This document shows, piece by piece, positions 12,231-23,094 of a stretch of 64,000 nucleotides of DNA. Source of the stretch: Allomyces macrogynus ATCC 38327 (lineage: Eukaryota > Blastocladiomycota > Blastocladiomycetes > Blastocladiales > Blastocladiaceae); the NCBI GenBank assembly GCA_000151295.1, contig GG745331.1, forward strand, positions 285,483 to 349,482, in the 5' to 3' direction. The position numbers and the translations under genes were made by a program. The first letter of the stretch is position 1, and each line of letters starts with the position of its first letter. The notes beneath the pieces are model-generated. The model was given only the letters and a program-made list of their open reading frames with translations, made no database searches and was not told where the DNA came from.

Positions 12231-14266
12231 CTACCCAGCCAACAAACTGCGCGGCCGGGAAAACACATCCCCAAACTCGCTCGCCGCGCCCGACGCCGAC
12301 GCGGCGACCCCCATGGCTGCGCACGTATCGAGCCCGCGATCCGACGCCCACTGCGCGAGTTCCAAATTCCCCCTGGCGCGCGCCTGCTTCATCAACCACA
12401 GCAGATTATGCTGCACGTCGCCATTCCACGCGATCACGCGCGTCCACTCGGCATCGGTCGCCGGCACGTCTCCTTCCACCTCACTACTCTCATCTGAGGG
12501 CGCCGCGTGCAGTGACGCGAGCGCAAGTGGTTGCGGGGAGGGCGCCAGCGCAACAAAATTGACGGCGACAAGGTACATGAGTGCGGGTACGTGCATGACG
12601 CGATCGATCGCGTCGGCGTCAAAGAAGAGCAGTTGCTTGAGCGCGTCGTAGACGAGGAAGTGCGACGGGGACACGTGCACGCCCGAGTCCGGGTCGGTCA
12701 GTGCCGACGTCAGGTCCGGGTGGTCGAGACAGTCGCCCAACAGCACACTCGCGAGCGTGCGCGCCGAAAACGTGTCGGTTGCCGGCACATTGCGCGAGAA
12801 GACGTCGAGGACCGGACTGAGCACCGCGAGCAATGCTTCCGGGTCGTGTGCGAGCCGCGCCTCGGCCGCAACGATTTCGCCCATGGTCGCGACCACTTCG
12901 CCGCACCGGCCACAGACGAGTTGCGCGTCCGGGTCCTCGTCGTCGCCGCCGTTCTCGTCGTCGTCATAGTCCATTTCCTCGTCCTCGTTCTCCGTCTCGG
13001 GCGGCGGTGGTGGCGGCACGTACGACTCCTGGTCGCGCGGTACTCCAACGGGGCTCACAAGCGCGCGGCACATGGGGTTCGCGCAAACAAACGCGCGCGC
13101 ATAGTCCGGGTCCGGTCCAGCGCACATGCGGCAATTGCACACGAACCCGCGGTTGGCCAAGTTCCCGCGGCGCACGCGCGTCGGCAAGAAACTGTTTTCC
13201 TGATAAGCAATGGAGATCACGTCGCCGGCAGCGATCGGCTGCAGGGCCGTGAAGAGCAGGTGGGTGACGGGTTCGGCCTTGGCGAGTTCAATGTCGGAGA
13301 CGCCGACGGTCTGGGCCGATTCGGGTGCGGGCGAAAAGGGCGGGAAGAAGGTGACGAGCGCGTTGGGCTTGCACGAGTGTTCGGGCATCGACGCGACAAT
13401 AGACAGGACGCAGTGCTCTTCCTTTCCCTCGGCCTCGACATCATCGTTGTCGTCGCCGCTGGTCACAGCAGGGCCAGTCTTGATGTCCTCGGAGTGCACG
13501 TTGGTCTCGATGATGTAGAGCAGCTTGAGCAGCGTTTCGGTTGTCGGAAAACTCCCTAAATAGGTGCCAACGTCTCGTTAATTACCATGCAGCGCGAATT
13601 GAAGACGCTCCACCCATCGGCTCGTACCAGCGCCCTTGTTACCACGCTTCGCAAACCGCTTCTTGATCTTGTCGCGGAACGTCTTGACATCGGCACGGTA
13701 CTGCGCAATCCGCTCGCCATTCACGCGCTCGGCCAGCGCCGACGTCATGCCGTCCGTCGACAGCTCTGCCAAGAGTAGCGCATGTGCAGCCGTCGAGGTT
13801 GGAACCGGCTGGTAAACGGCATGCACGACAAACTCGTACATGAGCCGCTGATAGTCAGGCGCAATGGAGAGACCCGGCACTGGCGCGAAATGTTGTGCAA
13901 CGGCATGTGCCGTATCAAGCAATGCCGGCTCGGAAAAAACCACCTCGCCAGGCTAAATAGTGACACGCGCGAAACGTGAATTCAAGCACCGGTCAAGGTC
14001 GGGCCCGTCGTGTCGTGGAAACGCGACCGTACGTTAAAATCCTTGGCCGCGACCAGCACGCGGTCGCCACGGTCCGGGTGCGACGCGACGCGCACGAGCG
14101 GAGCGTAGGGTGCGAGGTACTCGTCGAGGATCATTTCGGATTCGTTGTCGTCGAGCGCGGGCAGGGACGGAATCCAGGTCAGGGGCGGGCTGTCGAGTTC
14201 GTAGTCCGAGTCGGATGCGGATCCGTCGAGCGAGAAGGACGAGCGTGGCAAAACGCGTCCGACCAT
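12231..14266 (-). CDS. SMYD/SET-domain protein lysine methyltransferase-like
   Basis: Three exons (14266-14033, 13952-13586, 13555-12231) give 641 residues. The introns start GTACGG and GTAATT and both keep frame. The first junction creates PGEVVFSEPAL, the start of a SMYD-type split SET domain. Further on come MPEHSCKPNALVTF (the NHSCxPN-like cofactor loop, here EHSCKPN), ISIAYQENSFLPTRVRRG, and a CNCRMC post-SET zinc motif. I see no MYND finger in the SET insert, which instead holds a charged linker. The last ~200 residues are helical with an acidic DDDENGGDDED patch. Proteins of this type transfer methyl groups from S-adenosylmethionine to lysines of histones or other proteins. The Asn-to-Glu change in the NHSC motif is unusual and may affect activity. 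Substrate unknown. Confidence 0.85.
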
Positions 14267-15241
14267 GGCAAAACAAGGGCAGGTTCGTTAGAGCTTGTCA
14301 CTGAGAAACTGGAGAAAGCACAGGAGAGAGAATGGGGCGCGACGGTGCAAGAGCCGGTTTTGGACCGTGAACGACCACCACGCGTGCGTGCCTGTGAAGC
14401 ACTTGCTCGCGGGTTGATTGGCGACTTTGGGCCCCAGGACAAGGCAAGACGCGCTTGAGTGGAACACGGTCTCGCCGCGGCAAATGGTGGCCAGATGCTC
14501 ACACGCGCGAGTCTCCGCCCTGCGCACATCGTCTCTGGGTCATGATGTCCTCAACACCTCTGAGACGCCAAGCTGGACCAATCCCAACCACTTCGAACAA
14601 CAGCTGTGGTTGCAACAGCGCGTGAACTGATTCCCGCCGCCACCGGCCGCCGCCACCCAAGAGAAGCACCACCGTGTGTCCTCGGGACCCAGGATGATGA
14701 CAAGTTGCGAGGCGTGCGTTACGCCCATGCGACCAACCGGTCCTCTTGTCGTTGAGCGTCCACCAGGAGCAACTGGTTTACATTGGTCCTCATTCTCGCG
14801 GTCGGGCAGTGCCGTGAAGGTGTGGCCATTTGCCGTGTGCTGATGCAGGTCGGATCGCTTGCAGCGCTTCGGAGCGGGTGGGCACAGATCCCAACGAGTG
14901 GACATGACACTTACGAGCGTATTGCAATGGGATGGGTGGCAATGAGCCGGGTTTTGGGTGTGGTCGCCGAGGTGGTCGTGCTCGACGACGTGGCCAATAT
15001 AAAAGTGGAGCGAAGTGGATCTTTCGCTGGGTCGTGTCGTGCGGTGGACAAGTCATGTGCGTGGACTTGTTCGCAACAGTTGTCTTGTCAAAACACGACA
15101 CCAACAAAACGATACAAAAAACGATATGTACTTCTGTTACTGGCCTCCTCCTCCTCGATCCACCGCCCGGCCCCGTGCGGCGCGTATCGGACCGGCCTGA
15201 CGCGCAGGCCGACCGACTTCATACTCTGCCTAGACCCATAA
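14267..15241. other. Intergenic region, no gene identified
   Basis: This lies between the SET gene start and the enoyl-CoA hydratase 3' end; both genes are on the minus strand. It holds the SET gene promoter and the hydratase 3' UTR. A poly-A-rich, lower-GC patch at about 15095-15130 may contain 3'-end signals. I see no coding or RNA gene. Confidence 0.5.
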
Positions 15242-16238
15242 TTACTCGTTGGTCCACTGCGCCGCACGCTTTTCGGCAAACGCCTTCATGCCCTCCTTCT
15301 GGTCCTTGGTCGCAAACGTGGCCTGGAAGAGGCGGCGCTCAAAATGCAGGCCCTCGGCAAGCGAGAGCTCAAACGACTTGTTCACGGCCTCCTTGCACAT
15401 TTGCGTGGCGACCTGCGAGTAGGACGCGATCTGCTCGCCGAGCTTGACGGCCTCGGCCACGACCGTGTCGGCCGGGAACACGCGCGCGACCAGACCGGCG
15501 CGTTCAGCCTCCTCCGCACTCCACATATTGCCCGAAAGCACGAGCTCCATGGCCTTGGACTTGCCGACGGCCTTGACGAGGCGCTACGGATTGTTGCAAT
15601 AGGAGAACGCGTCATTTTGCTACACGAGGGATACAATTGAGCACAGAGCCGTCGTGTAAATGGCGTACCTGCGAGCCACCAGCACCGGGGATCGTGCCGA
15701 GCTTGATCTCCGGCTGGCCAAACTTGGCATTATCGCCGGCATAGATGAGGTCGCACATCATGGCGAGCTCACAGCCACCACCAAGCGCGAACCCCTGGAC
15801 GGCCGCGATCACGGGCTTGCGAGCCTGCGTGATCTCGGTCCAGTGACCAAGGAAGTTGGACTTGTAGTTGTCGACAAAGTGCGTGTTGGCCATTTCCTTG
15901 ATATCGGCGCCGGCGGCAAACGCCTTGGGCAGACCCGTCAGGACGACGGCACCGACGGCCGGGTCATTGTCGAGCGTGCGGATCGCGTCGTTGAGTTCAT
16001 GGAAGAGGCCCGAGCACAGCGCGTTGAGCGCCTTGGGACGGTTCAGCTGCACGATCCCGACCTTGCCCGTCTCCGAGAGCGACACTTTGATGTACTCCCA
16101 CGAGCGAGTCGTGAGCGCCGACGACGGGGAGGCCGACGCGGTGGTCGCGTTGCCGCGGCGGATCGCCGACAGGACCGAGGCGCGAGCGGTGGCCGGGCGC
16201 GCGGCGCGCACGGCAGCGTGGGTCATGGACGACAGCAT
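15242..16238 (-). CDS. ECHS1: Mitochondrial short-chain enoyl-CoA hydratase (crotonase)
   Basis: Two exons (16238-15669 and 15583-15242) give 303 residues, close to the usual ~290. The protein hydrates trans-2-enoyl-CoA in beta-oxidation. The first ~40 residues are Arg/Ala/Ser-rich without acidic residues, a good mitochondrial presequence. The crotonase fold is clear: NRPKALNAL, the CoA-binding [11 protein letters not shown], the oxyanion-hole segment [15 protein letters not shown] with its catalytic Glu, and [18 protein letters not shown] with the second catalytic Glu. The 85-nt intron begins GTACGC and falls between the Gln and Arg of GGSQRL. The gene is head-to-head with the p24 gene across ~530 bp. 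Confidence 0.96.
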
Positions 16239-16767
16239 CGTGGTCGAGATGGGCGTGGTGTGCGGGGTAACAACGGCGTTGAGCAACAGGCAGCGAGGAG
16301 AAGGGATCGAAGTCGACCGTTGCAACGCGTGTTGGGGAGCAGCTCGGTCAGATTCGGCTTGGCGTTGTGATTTTTGCGTATTACATCCAAGGCACGTTGG
16401 GTGGACCGCGGTCGCGTGGTGCCTCTGCCATGGCCATCGCAGCGTCAACTGTCCGTCAGATGGCAGCTTGACACGGCGAGCTGGCCAGCGCAAGTGGCTC
16501 CGCTCCACAACTTCTCGCTTGCAAGCACCGTCGACAGCTGCACTCCACCATCACGGACCAACTGCAACCAACAAGTCGCTCGCAACACGCTGCAAGTTGT
16601 CGAGCTGCACCTGCCGCCGTCGCTGGATCGACTGGCCGCCAACTGATCCGCTCGGAGGTGGTTCCAACCACTCCACGCCCGGTTCCCCGCCAATATTGGA
16701 CCCGCAAGGAAACAGACCGTCCAAGCTCAGCAGCGTCTCGCTATCAGCTGTTGCTATTCTCTCCACC
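16239..16767. promoter_or_regulatory. Divergent promoter region, enoyl-CoA hydratase / p24
   Basis: This 529-bp spacer separates two head-to-head genes and must hold both promoters. I see no clear TATA box or known fungal element, so the label rests on gene orientation alone. Confidence 0.45.
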
Positions 16768-17800
16768 ATGCGGCCACTCTTGTTTGCTGTCGTGGCCATG
16801 TTGGCCTGCCTCGCTGCGACCGCGCAGGGGCTCCACTTCTACCTCGAAAACGGCAAGGAAAAGTGCTTCTTTGAGGAGCTGCCCAAGGACACGGTCGTCA
16901 TGGGTGCGTGCTCCATGCGTCGCGCGGCTCGTTCGTGCCATCCTGTCAGCTCTGCATCGTGGACCTGACGCGACACGGGTCCACCGCCAGGCACCTACCG
17001 CTCCGAGGAATGGTCCGACGCCAACCAGCAGTACATTGAGAACCTCGCGCTCAACATTGCCATCAAGGTCACGGTACGGAAGCACGCTGCTACTGCTCGA
17101 ACCGTTCCTTGTTCGCAACTCATGCGTTGCTGCTCTCGTGTAGCACGTCGAGTCGGGCGTGGATGTCGTGAGCAAAAAGGGCGCGTCATTTGGAAAGTTT
17201 TCGTTTTCGGCTGCCGACAGCGGACAGCACAAGCTGTGCGTCACGCCGTCCACCGCAACGTGGTTCTCGTTTGCCAAAACGGTATGTTGCGTGCGGGTCT
17301 CCTCCGTGATCCGCCGTTCGTGGTCCTGATGGGATCCGTCGACTCCATTAGCGCATGCATCTCGACCTGGTGATTGGCGACAACGCATCCGCCGAGGAGC
17401 CCAAGCCCGAAGACAAGGCGAACGGTACGAGTTTCGATTTGCCGCCGACTCCATCGTCGCCACGTTGCTCACCTCGGCTTGCCTTTTCGCTGTTGCCCAG
17501 ATATGGTCGTTCGTGTCCGCGACCTGATCCACCGCGTTGCCGACATTCGTCGTGAGCAGCAGTACCAGCGCGAGCTCGAAGCCGATTTCCGCGACACGTC
17601 CGAACTGATCAACTCGCGCGTCGTGACGTGGACCATTGTCGTACGTGGCCACTCTTCTTGCGTTCTTCTCCACCACTGCAAACCTGGGCAGCAATCTCAC
17701 TTTTGCTCGCGATATCTAGCAACTGTGCGCTCTCGGCTTGACGTGCTTCTGGCAGCTCCGCCACCTGCGCACCTTCTTCACCGCCAAAAAGCTCGTCTAG
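16768..17800 (+). CDS. p24 alpha-type cargo receptor (TMED4/9-like, ERP family)
   Basis: Six exons (16768-16903, 16991-17073, 17144-17281, 17352-17424, 17501-17640, 17720-17800) give 216 residues. A signal peptide (RPLLFAVVAMLACLAATAQG) precedes the GOLD domain, which begins LHFYLENGKEKCFFEELPKD and has the two conserved cysteines. A coiled-coil region follows (DIRREQQYQRE), then one membrane helix and a short tail ending KKLV. That tail is a dilysine COPI retrieval signal and matches the ending of animal TMED9. p24 proteins cycle between ER and Golgi in COPI and COPII vesicles and help sort cargo, including GPI-anchored proteins. All five introns keep frame. Confidence 0.94.
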
Positions 17801-18817
17801 GAGCAAGATGGCGCGGAGCGAGCACACGGCCAGCTCGTTTTTGATCCCATATACACGGTCGCTTGTCCCGCATCCCACTTGGTTTCGTCGTGTCGCGTCA
17901 GTCTTTTTTGCGGCCCTAACTCGCGCGAACCGCCCAAACCTTGCTTCCCCACCACATACCGAACAACACCAGTCCCATCGTCATGCAACCCGCGCGACGA
18001 CGACGTCAGCGCGCCGTTTAGAGTCAAAGTCTGCGACAGGATGAACAACCAAATCCCCTTGTCCTGTATGCGGCCGAGCGCCCACCTCGGCGCGCCCCGC
18101 TTCGGTGGTTAGAACCACCAGCGTAACGCGAGCACAATCGCTCTAAACTATTCTCGTGGAGGTTGGTCTCTGCGGTTTCCAGCACCCTTGCAACAATAAC
18201 CAAAACAAGGACAAACCATCAAGCCAGGGGATGATGCTAGCCCGACGGTCAAACAAAATAATCCGCTACAACTCTCACACCGGTTGGTGCGCGCGCGCCG
18301 ACGCCAACGCCTCTGCGATGCCCAGCCTCCCGCTTGCCATGGGACCCGCCACCATGGAGTGCAGCAACAAGAAGCATTTTGCATCGCCCTGCCGTTGCTG
18401 CCGCGCGCTGTGCCGGACTGGTCAGCCGTGTCGCGGGCCATGGTTCACGTTGGGCCCCGCTCGCTCGCTTCTTCTCTCAAGGTCAACAACCAACGTCAAC
18501 AGCAACAAATACGACAACGAGAACGCCTCGCGTACCGTACGACGACGAGCATGTATGGATCAGCTTTCATCAATATCAACGCGATGCGCGTTCCTCGGCC
18601 GGGGAGCAAACGCGCCTCGCACCAAACCAAGGGGTTTATTCAGATCGGAACATGGCCGGGTGTCTGTCTCTCAACTTGCCTGGACCCAGTCCCCTTGTCG
18701 AACCCGCCAAAAACCCCATCGCTGCTCTCGCTCGCCACCCCAAATGATCGATACGACTGACGAGCGCCACGGCTGTATTCCCCACACGCAGAGCGAAGGA
18801 ACGAGAAACCGTGCACG
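17801..18817. other. Intergenic region, no gene identified
   Basis: About 1 kb separates the p24 and DGAT2 genes, both on the plus strand, so it holds a 3' UTR and the DGAT2 promoter. Several overlapping frames in 18150-18760 lack motifs and splice support. I see no RNA gene. Confidence 0.5.
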
Positions 18818-20342
18818 ATGCTGAACGAGGAAAACACGCGCTACCCGCCAAACGCACTGAACGTCTTTGGGATCCGATTTGCGCCCCTGAACGTGCCGAT
18901 CGAGCGCCGCAAGCAGACGCTCGGCACGCTCATTTGGTTGACCTTTTTGCCCGGGTCCTTCATTCTCTCGTTCCTGTTCCTTTACCTGAGCTACACGCGC
19001 CTGGTGTTTTTGGCCTACCTCGGATGGATCTGGTTCTGGGACAAGGCGCCCGAGAATGGTGGACGAGCGTCGGACTTTGTGCGGCGCATGACGTTTTGGA
19101 AGTGGATGGTACACCACGGCCGGCAATGGCAGCCGGATCACGTTTGTACGAGTAGGAGTGCTCATGTTGACGGCGCGCGTGCCTTGTAGGCGAGCTATTT
19201 CCCGATGGAGATTCGCAAGGACGCCGAGCTTGATCCGAGCCGAAACTACCTCGTCGGTACGTTCACGCTTCATGATTTTTTTGCTCGATATGATGTGTGC
19301 GGAATCTCTGACCGGCTTTGTGTTCATACAGGCTACCACGTACGTATTCGTCGTCCCGCGCTCGGCGGGCAGACGAGCGACAACTGACAGCCGTGCTCGG
19401 TTCCGCATCTCAGCCGCACGGCGCCGTCGCGATCGGCGCGTGGGTCAACTTTGGCACCGAGGCGACCGGATTCAGCGACATCTTCCCCGGTATCAAGCTC
19501 AACCTGCTGACGCTCCTGTACGCGATACTCTCCACCCTGCCACACGTTCTCCACCCTGTCGCGAAACTGACTGACCCCTCTCCATCCATTTCGACCAGGT
19601 CCAACTTCAACATCCCGATTTTCCGCGACATTGTTTTGGCACTCGGCGTCGCATCCGTCTCGCGCAAGTCAATCGAGCACATTTTCCGGCAAGGGCCCGG
19701 GCACAGTGTCGCGATTGTGATTGGCGGTGCGCAGGAGTGTCTGTACGCGAAGCCGCACACGATCGAGCTCGTGCTCCGGAAGCGGCTCGGGTTTATCAAG
19801 GTCGCGATATTGAACGGCGCGCTGCTTGTTCCGGTACGGTTCTTGATCTCACGCTGCGATTCCAGCTCTTTGTGCTGAGCTGGAGCGAGCGACCTAGGCC
19901 CTGACGTTTGGCGAGAACGAAGCGTACGACTTGTTTGCAACAAACGAAGAGTCAATTGCGTGGCAGATTCAGCAGTGGTGCAAGCGCACGTGGGGGTGGA
20001 CGATGTACGGACTCTTTTCCCCGCACTCGCCCACCGTTCGTGCCGCTCACTGACCATTGCGACCCACTTCCCAGGCCCGCCTACTTCGGTCGCGGCGCGT
20101 TCAACTACTCGCTCGGCGTTCTCCCGCACCGGCGGCGCATCACGACGGTCATGGCCAAGGCCGTGGATCCAGAGGAAGTCGTCGGGCACCCGATCGACCC
20201 GCACAGCCTGACGAAGGAAGAGTTGCTTGACATTACGCAAAAGGTGCACCAGGCGTACATTGACCGCATCTACGAGGTGTGGAACAAGTACAAGGACGAG
20301 CTCGCACCCGATCGGATCAAGGAGCTCGAGCTCGTAGAGTGA
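18818..20342 (+). CDS. DGAT2: Diacylglycerol O-acyltransferase, DGAT2 family
   Basis: Seven exons give 370 residues: 18818-19141, 19190-19256, 19332-19339, 19414-19517, 19599-19833, 19898-20004 and 20075-20342. DGAT2 enzymes make triacylglycerol from diacylglycerol and acyl-CoA at the ER and lipid droplets. The N-terminal region has a paired hydrophobic segment (LIWLTFLPGSFILSFLFLYL). Family motifs follow in order: YFP (111-113), the catalytic HPHG in NYLVGYHPHG (about 133-136), a RDI/GVASVSRKSIEH block, GGAQECLYAKP, and RKRLGFIKVAILNGA. Exon 3 is only 8 nt and supplies the first His of HPHG. Introns are 48-81 nt. Length and motif spacing match the family. Confidence 0.95.
19332..19339 (+). 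other. 8-nt coding microexon in DGAT2
   Basis: GCTACCAC is flanked by ATACAG upstream and GTACGTATT downstream. Added to the G left by exon 2, it encodes Gly-Tyr-His, and the next exon begins Pro-His-Gly. Skipping it would shift the frame and destroy the catalytic motif. Confidence 0.9.
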
Positions 20343-21007
20343 TTGGACGTTTGGGCGGTCGTAGTCGCGTAGGCTGGATGTATTGCGGTGGAGAAGGCGT
20401 CCAGCAGCGGGCACGACATTATTGCTTGGTATCCCACTGGGTGGGTCGCATTTCGACCTGTTTGGGTTTGATAACTAGGAAAGAATGATGCAGGGTTGTT
20501 TTTTGCTTTTGTCCGACAGGGAGCGCCACAAGTTCTCTCCTCCGCATCGCCTCTGATGGCGAGCCCTACCTCCATCCATTTGATTCCAGCACGGCATGAC
20601 GGTACTTCCTGTCTTTTGGCACGTTCTGGTCAGGGCCAGCACAACACGTCAAGGATGCGAAACATAATGACTTGGTGGCCACGTGGATCGAAACACATCA
20701 ATTTCCCAAGTTTTTTTCGACATGCGGTTGCAACTGGTAGCCTGCGGTAAGCAGTGCCGTTCCCTTGAAGGGCAGCGTGGTCGCGCCTTCCGCCTCGGCG
20801 CAGCCAAGCAAGGAGCACCGACCTTCTCTCTTTGCTGGCACCTCCGTCGGCCTCGTTGCGCTGAACAGCAGCATCACAACACCTTGTTGCCCGCCGACCC
20901 GCTGCACCCTGCTGCAATCTACCTCAAGCGAGCGTTGAAGAGGCCCGACGGCGAACCCCGACCTCACCGTTGATCAACGACCCACCCCTGCATCCATCGG
21001 CGACGCC
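20343..21007. other. Intergenic region, no gene identified
   Basis: This 665-bp spacer separates the DGAT2 gene from the LRR membrane protein gene, both on the plus strand. It could carry an upstream exon with a signal peptide for the LRR protein, but I found none with good splice sites. Confidence 0.45.
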
Positions 21008-23094
21008 ATGACCAATTCAGCACCGTCGGCCGACTGTTCGGCCCTGTTCCAAATTGCGCCGTCGCTGCTCAACGGCGAGTGGAAGAATGACTGCTGCACG
21101 GCCAAGGACTATGTTACCTGTACCGACGGCCGCATCACGGAGCTGTACGGGTTGTCTTGAGCAAGCGGATGCTGCAAACCGCCAGATTCCTGACGATAAA
21201 CTTGACATTGAATCAGATGGCTCACGAACACGAACGGAACGCTGCTGCCGACGCTCAATATGCAGGCGCTCTCGCAGTTGACCGAGCTGCGGACTCTGTA
21301 CGTCGCTGGTGTTCTCGTGGCCGCGCGAAAATGTCCTGCTTCCAAGCAGAGGACAGGCAACTCACTTGATTTCCACCGCAGGGAACTCGAATCGTCGACG
21401 ATGACGGGGAGCCTTGACGGTGGTCTCACATCCTTGTCAAAATTGGAGAGCTTGTATGTTTCCGGCTCGCTCAGTTCGCCTTGGACCAGCCATAATGCTT
21501 TGACGTTGCGTTCGTGCTCACCGTTCCTCGCTCGTTCCACAGGGTGCTTGCCGGCAACTCCAACCTGAACGCCGAGTTGCCCAAGGATATCAAAAACATG
21601 AATCACTTGCGCTTCCTGTGCGTTTTCCTTCCTGTGCGCGCGCTCTGTACTTGACGCGCTCTCATCCATGTGGACGATAGGGATCTCCGCAAAACGTCAA
21701 TTCACGGCGCAATTCCCGAGCTGCCCGACAGGTTGCGTCATTGATTGCTTCTATTCCTCCTCTTCCTCACCGTCATCGCCGCGATTTTTGACGACGTCGC
21801 GCTTTTGCTCGTTCCTAGCTTGAGCCAGTGCCTTCTCCCGCCCGAATCGCAATTCACGTGCCATTACAGCTCCAAGGGCTTCAAGAACTGCGTGTTCCGC
21901 GGGTCGATGGGCAACAAGCTCGCCGTGTGCCCCGGGTCGGTCGACGATACGCCTATCTCGCGCGCGGCGACGGACTCGACCGGGTCGGCTTCGAGCGGCG
22001 GCAATTCGGCGAGTAGCACGTGGTTCACCATCCCGCTCATTCTCCTGGCGGCGCTCGGCGTCGGGTTTGGTGCCTTTATCTTGATTCGGCGGCGGCGCGT
22101 GCGGTACTCTTCGCTCGGTCTGCCACCGGGTGCACAGGTCCCGCTGCAGCCTATGGCCGACGGGTCGGCAGCGGCAGCCGTGGCGCGCGGGCACCACGGT
22201 CTGAAAAAGGCGGCTAAGCGGTTCAAGCTCGACCTGAACCTGTCAGGCTGTCTCGTCTACCCGCTCACACTCGACGCGGCGGAAACGGCGCACGTCGTCG
22301 ACCGGGTGGCGGGCGGCGAGTCGGAGCTGGCAGCGACGCAGACGATTGTCGAGGAATGGCGCGAGCTGTTCTTGGGTGTGCATACGTTCGCCGACCGGTG
22401 GCTCGAGCTGCACGGGCCCGAGGTCGGGCAGCACGTGTGGGACGTGGTCACGGCCGGCAGATTCTCGACTTCGAGCAGTGCCATGGACGGCAAGTTGTTC
22501 ACGTCCTCGTCGTTGCACACGGTCGCGTTCACGCACTTGCTCGCCGTGGCAATTGTCGACTTTCTCGACCGGTTCATGTCCTCGGAACTGATCAACGCCC
22601 TGAACCTCACGCCGTCGGGTGAGACGGGCGGGCGGTTGCCGCCCGTGTTTCCGGAACTGTTTGCGGCGCTGATGCGCATGCCGCTCGAGTCCACGGGCGA
22701 GTCGCCGTTCCAGCGATACCTCGACGCCAAGGTAGAGGGCGCACAGGTCGCGTTCCGCGTGCGGTACCCGGACCTCGACGCCGACGTGCGCCGGCACTTC
22801 CGGTCGACGATTGAGACGCTGATTCGCATCAAGATGCGCAAGCCGCACGCCGCGCTTGTGCTCCCGCAACCGGGCGCGCGGTTCGACCATGAGATTATGA
22901 GCGCCGACTGGGCGCGGCACAAACACGGCGTGAGTTCGTCACAGCCGCTCGATGACGATGAGTTGACACTCACGGACCATGCGGCCGTGTTAAACGGCAA
23001 GAGCTCTGTCGGGTTCTGCGTGTTCCCAGGCATCATTGACCACTCGACCAACTCGGTACTGGTGCGGAGCCATGTCTGGTTGCGCCAGTCGTGA
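21008..23094 (+). CDS. Leucine-rich-repeat single-pass membrane protein with unknown intracellular domain
   Basis: Six exons (21008-21144, 21217-21297, 21382-21453, 21543-21617, 21681-21731, 21819-23094) give 563 residues. Exon 1 resembles the cysteine-bearing N-cap of plant-type extracellular LRR domains (DCSALFQ...WKNDCC...VTC). Exons 2-5 each carry one LRR (TELRTL, LSKLESL, NMNHLRFL, LRKTSIHGAIPEL). All introns are phase 2 and cut the same Leu position of the repeat. A cysteine-containing juxtamembrane part follows, then one membrane helix (TWFTIPLILLAALGVGFGAF) and a basic RRRRVR stop-transfer. The last ~320 residues form a helical domain I cannot assign; it is not a kinase. No signal peptide is visible at this start, so an upstream exon is possible. 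A cell-surface receptor or adhesion role is inferred from the architecture. Confidence 0.82.

Noticed and set aside
13976..14458. Plus-strand 160-codon frame antisense to the SMYD gene
   Set aside because: It is a mirror of the coding exon on the other strand and has no independent motif.
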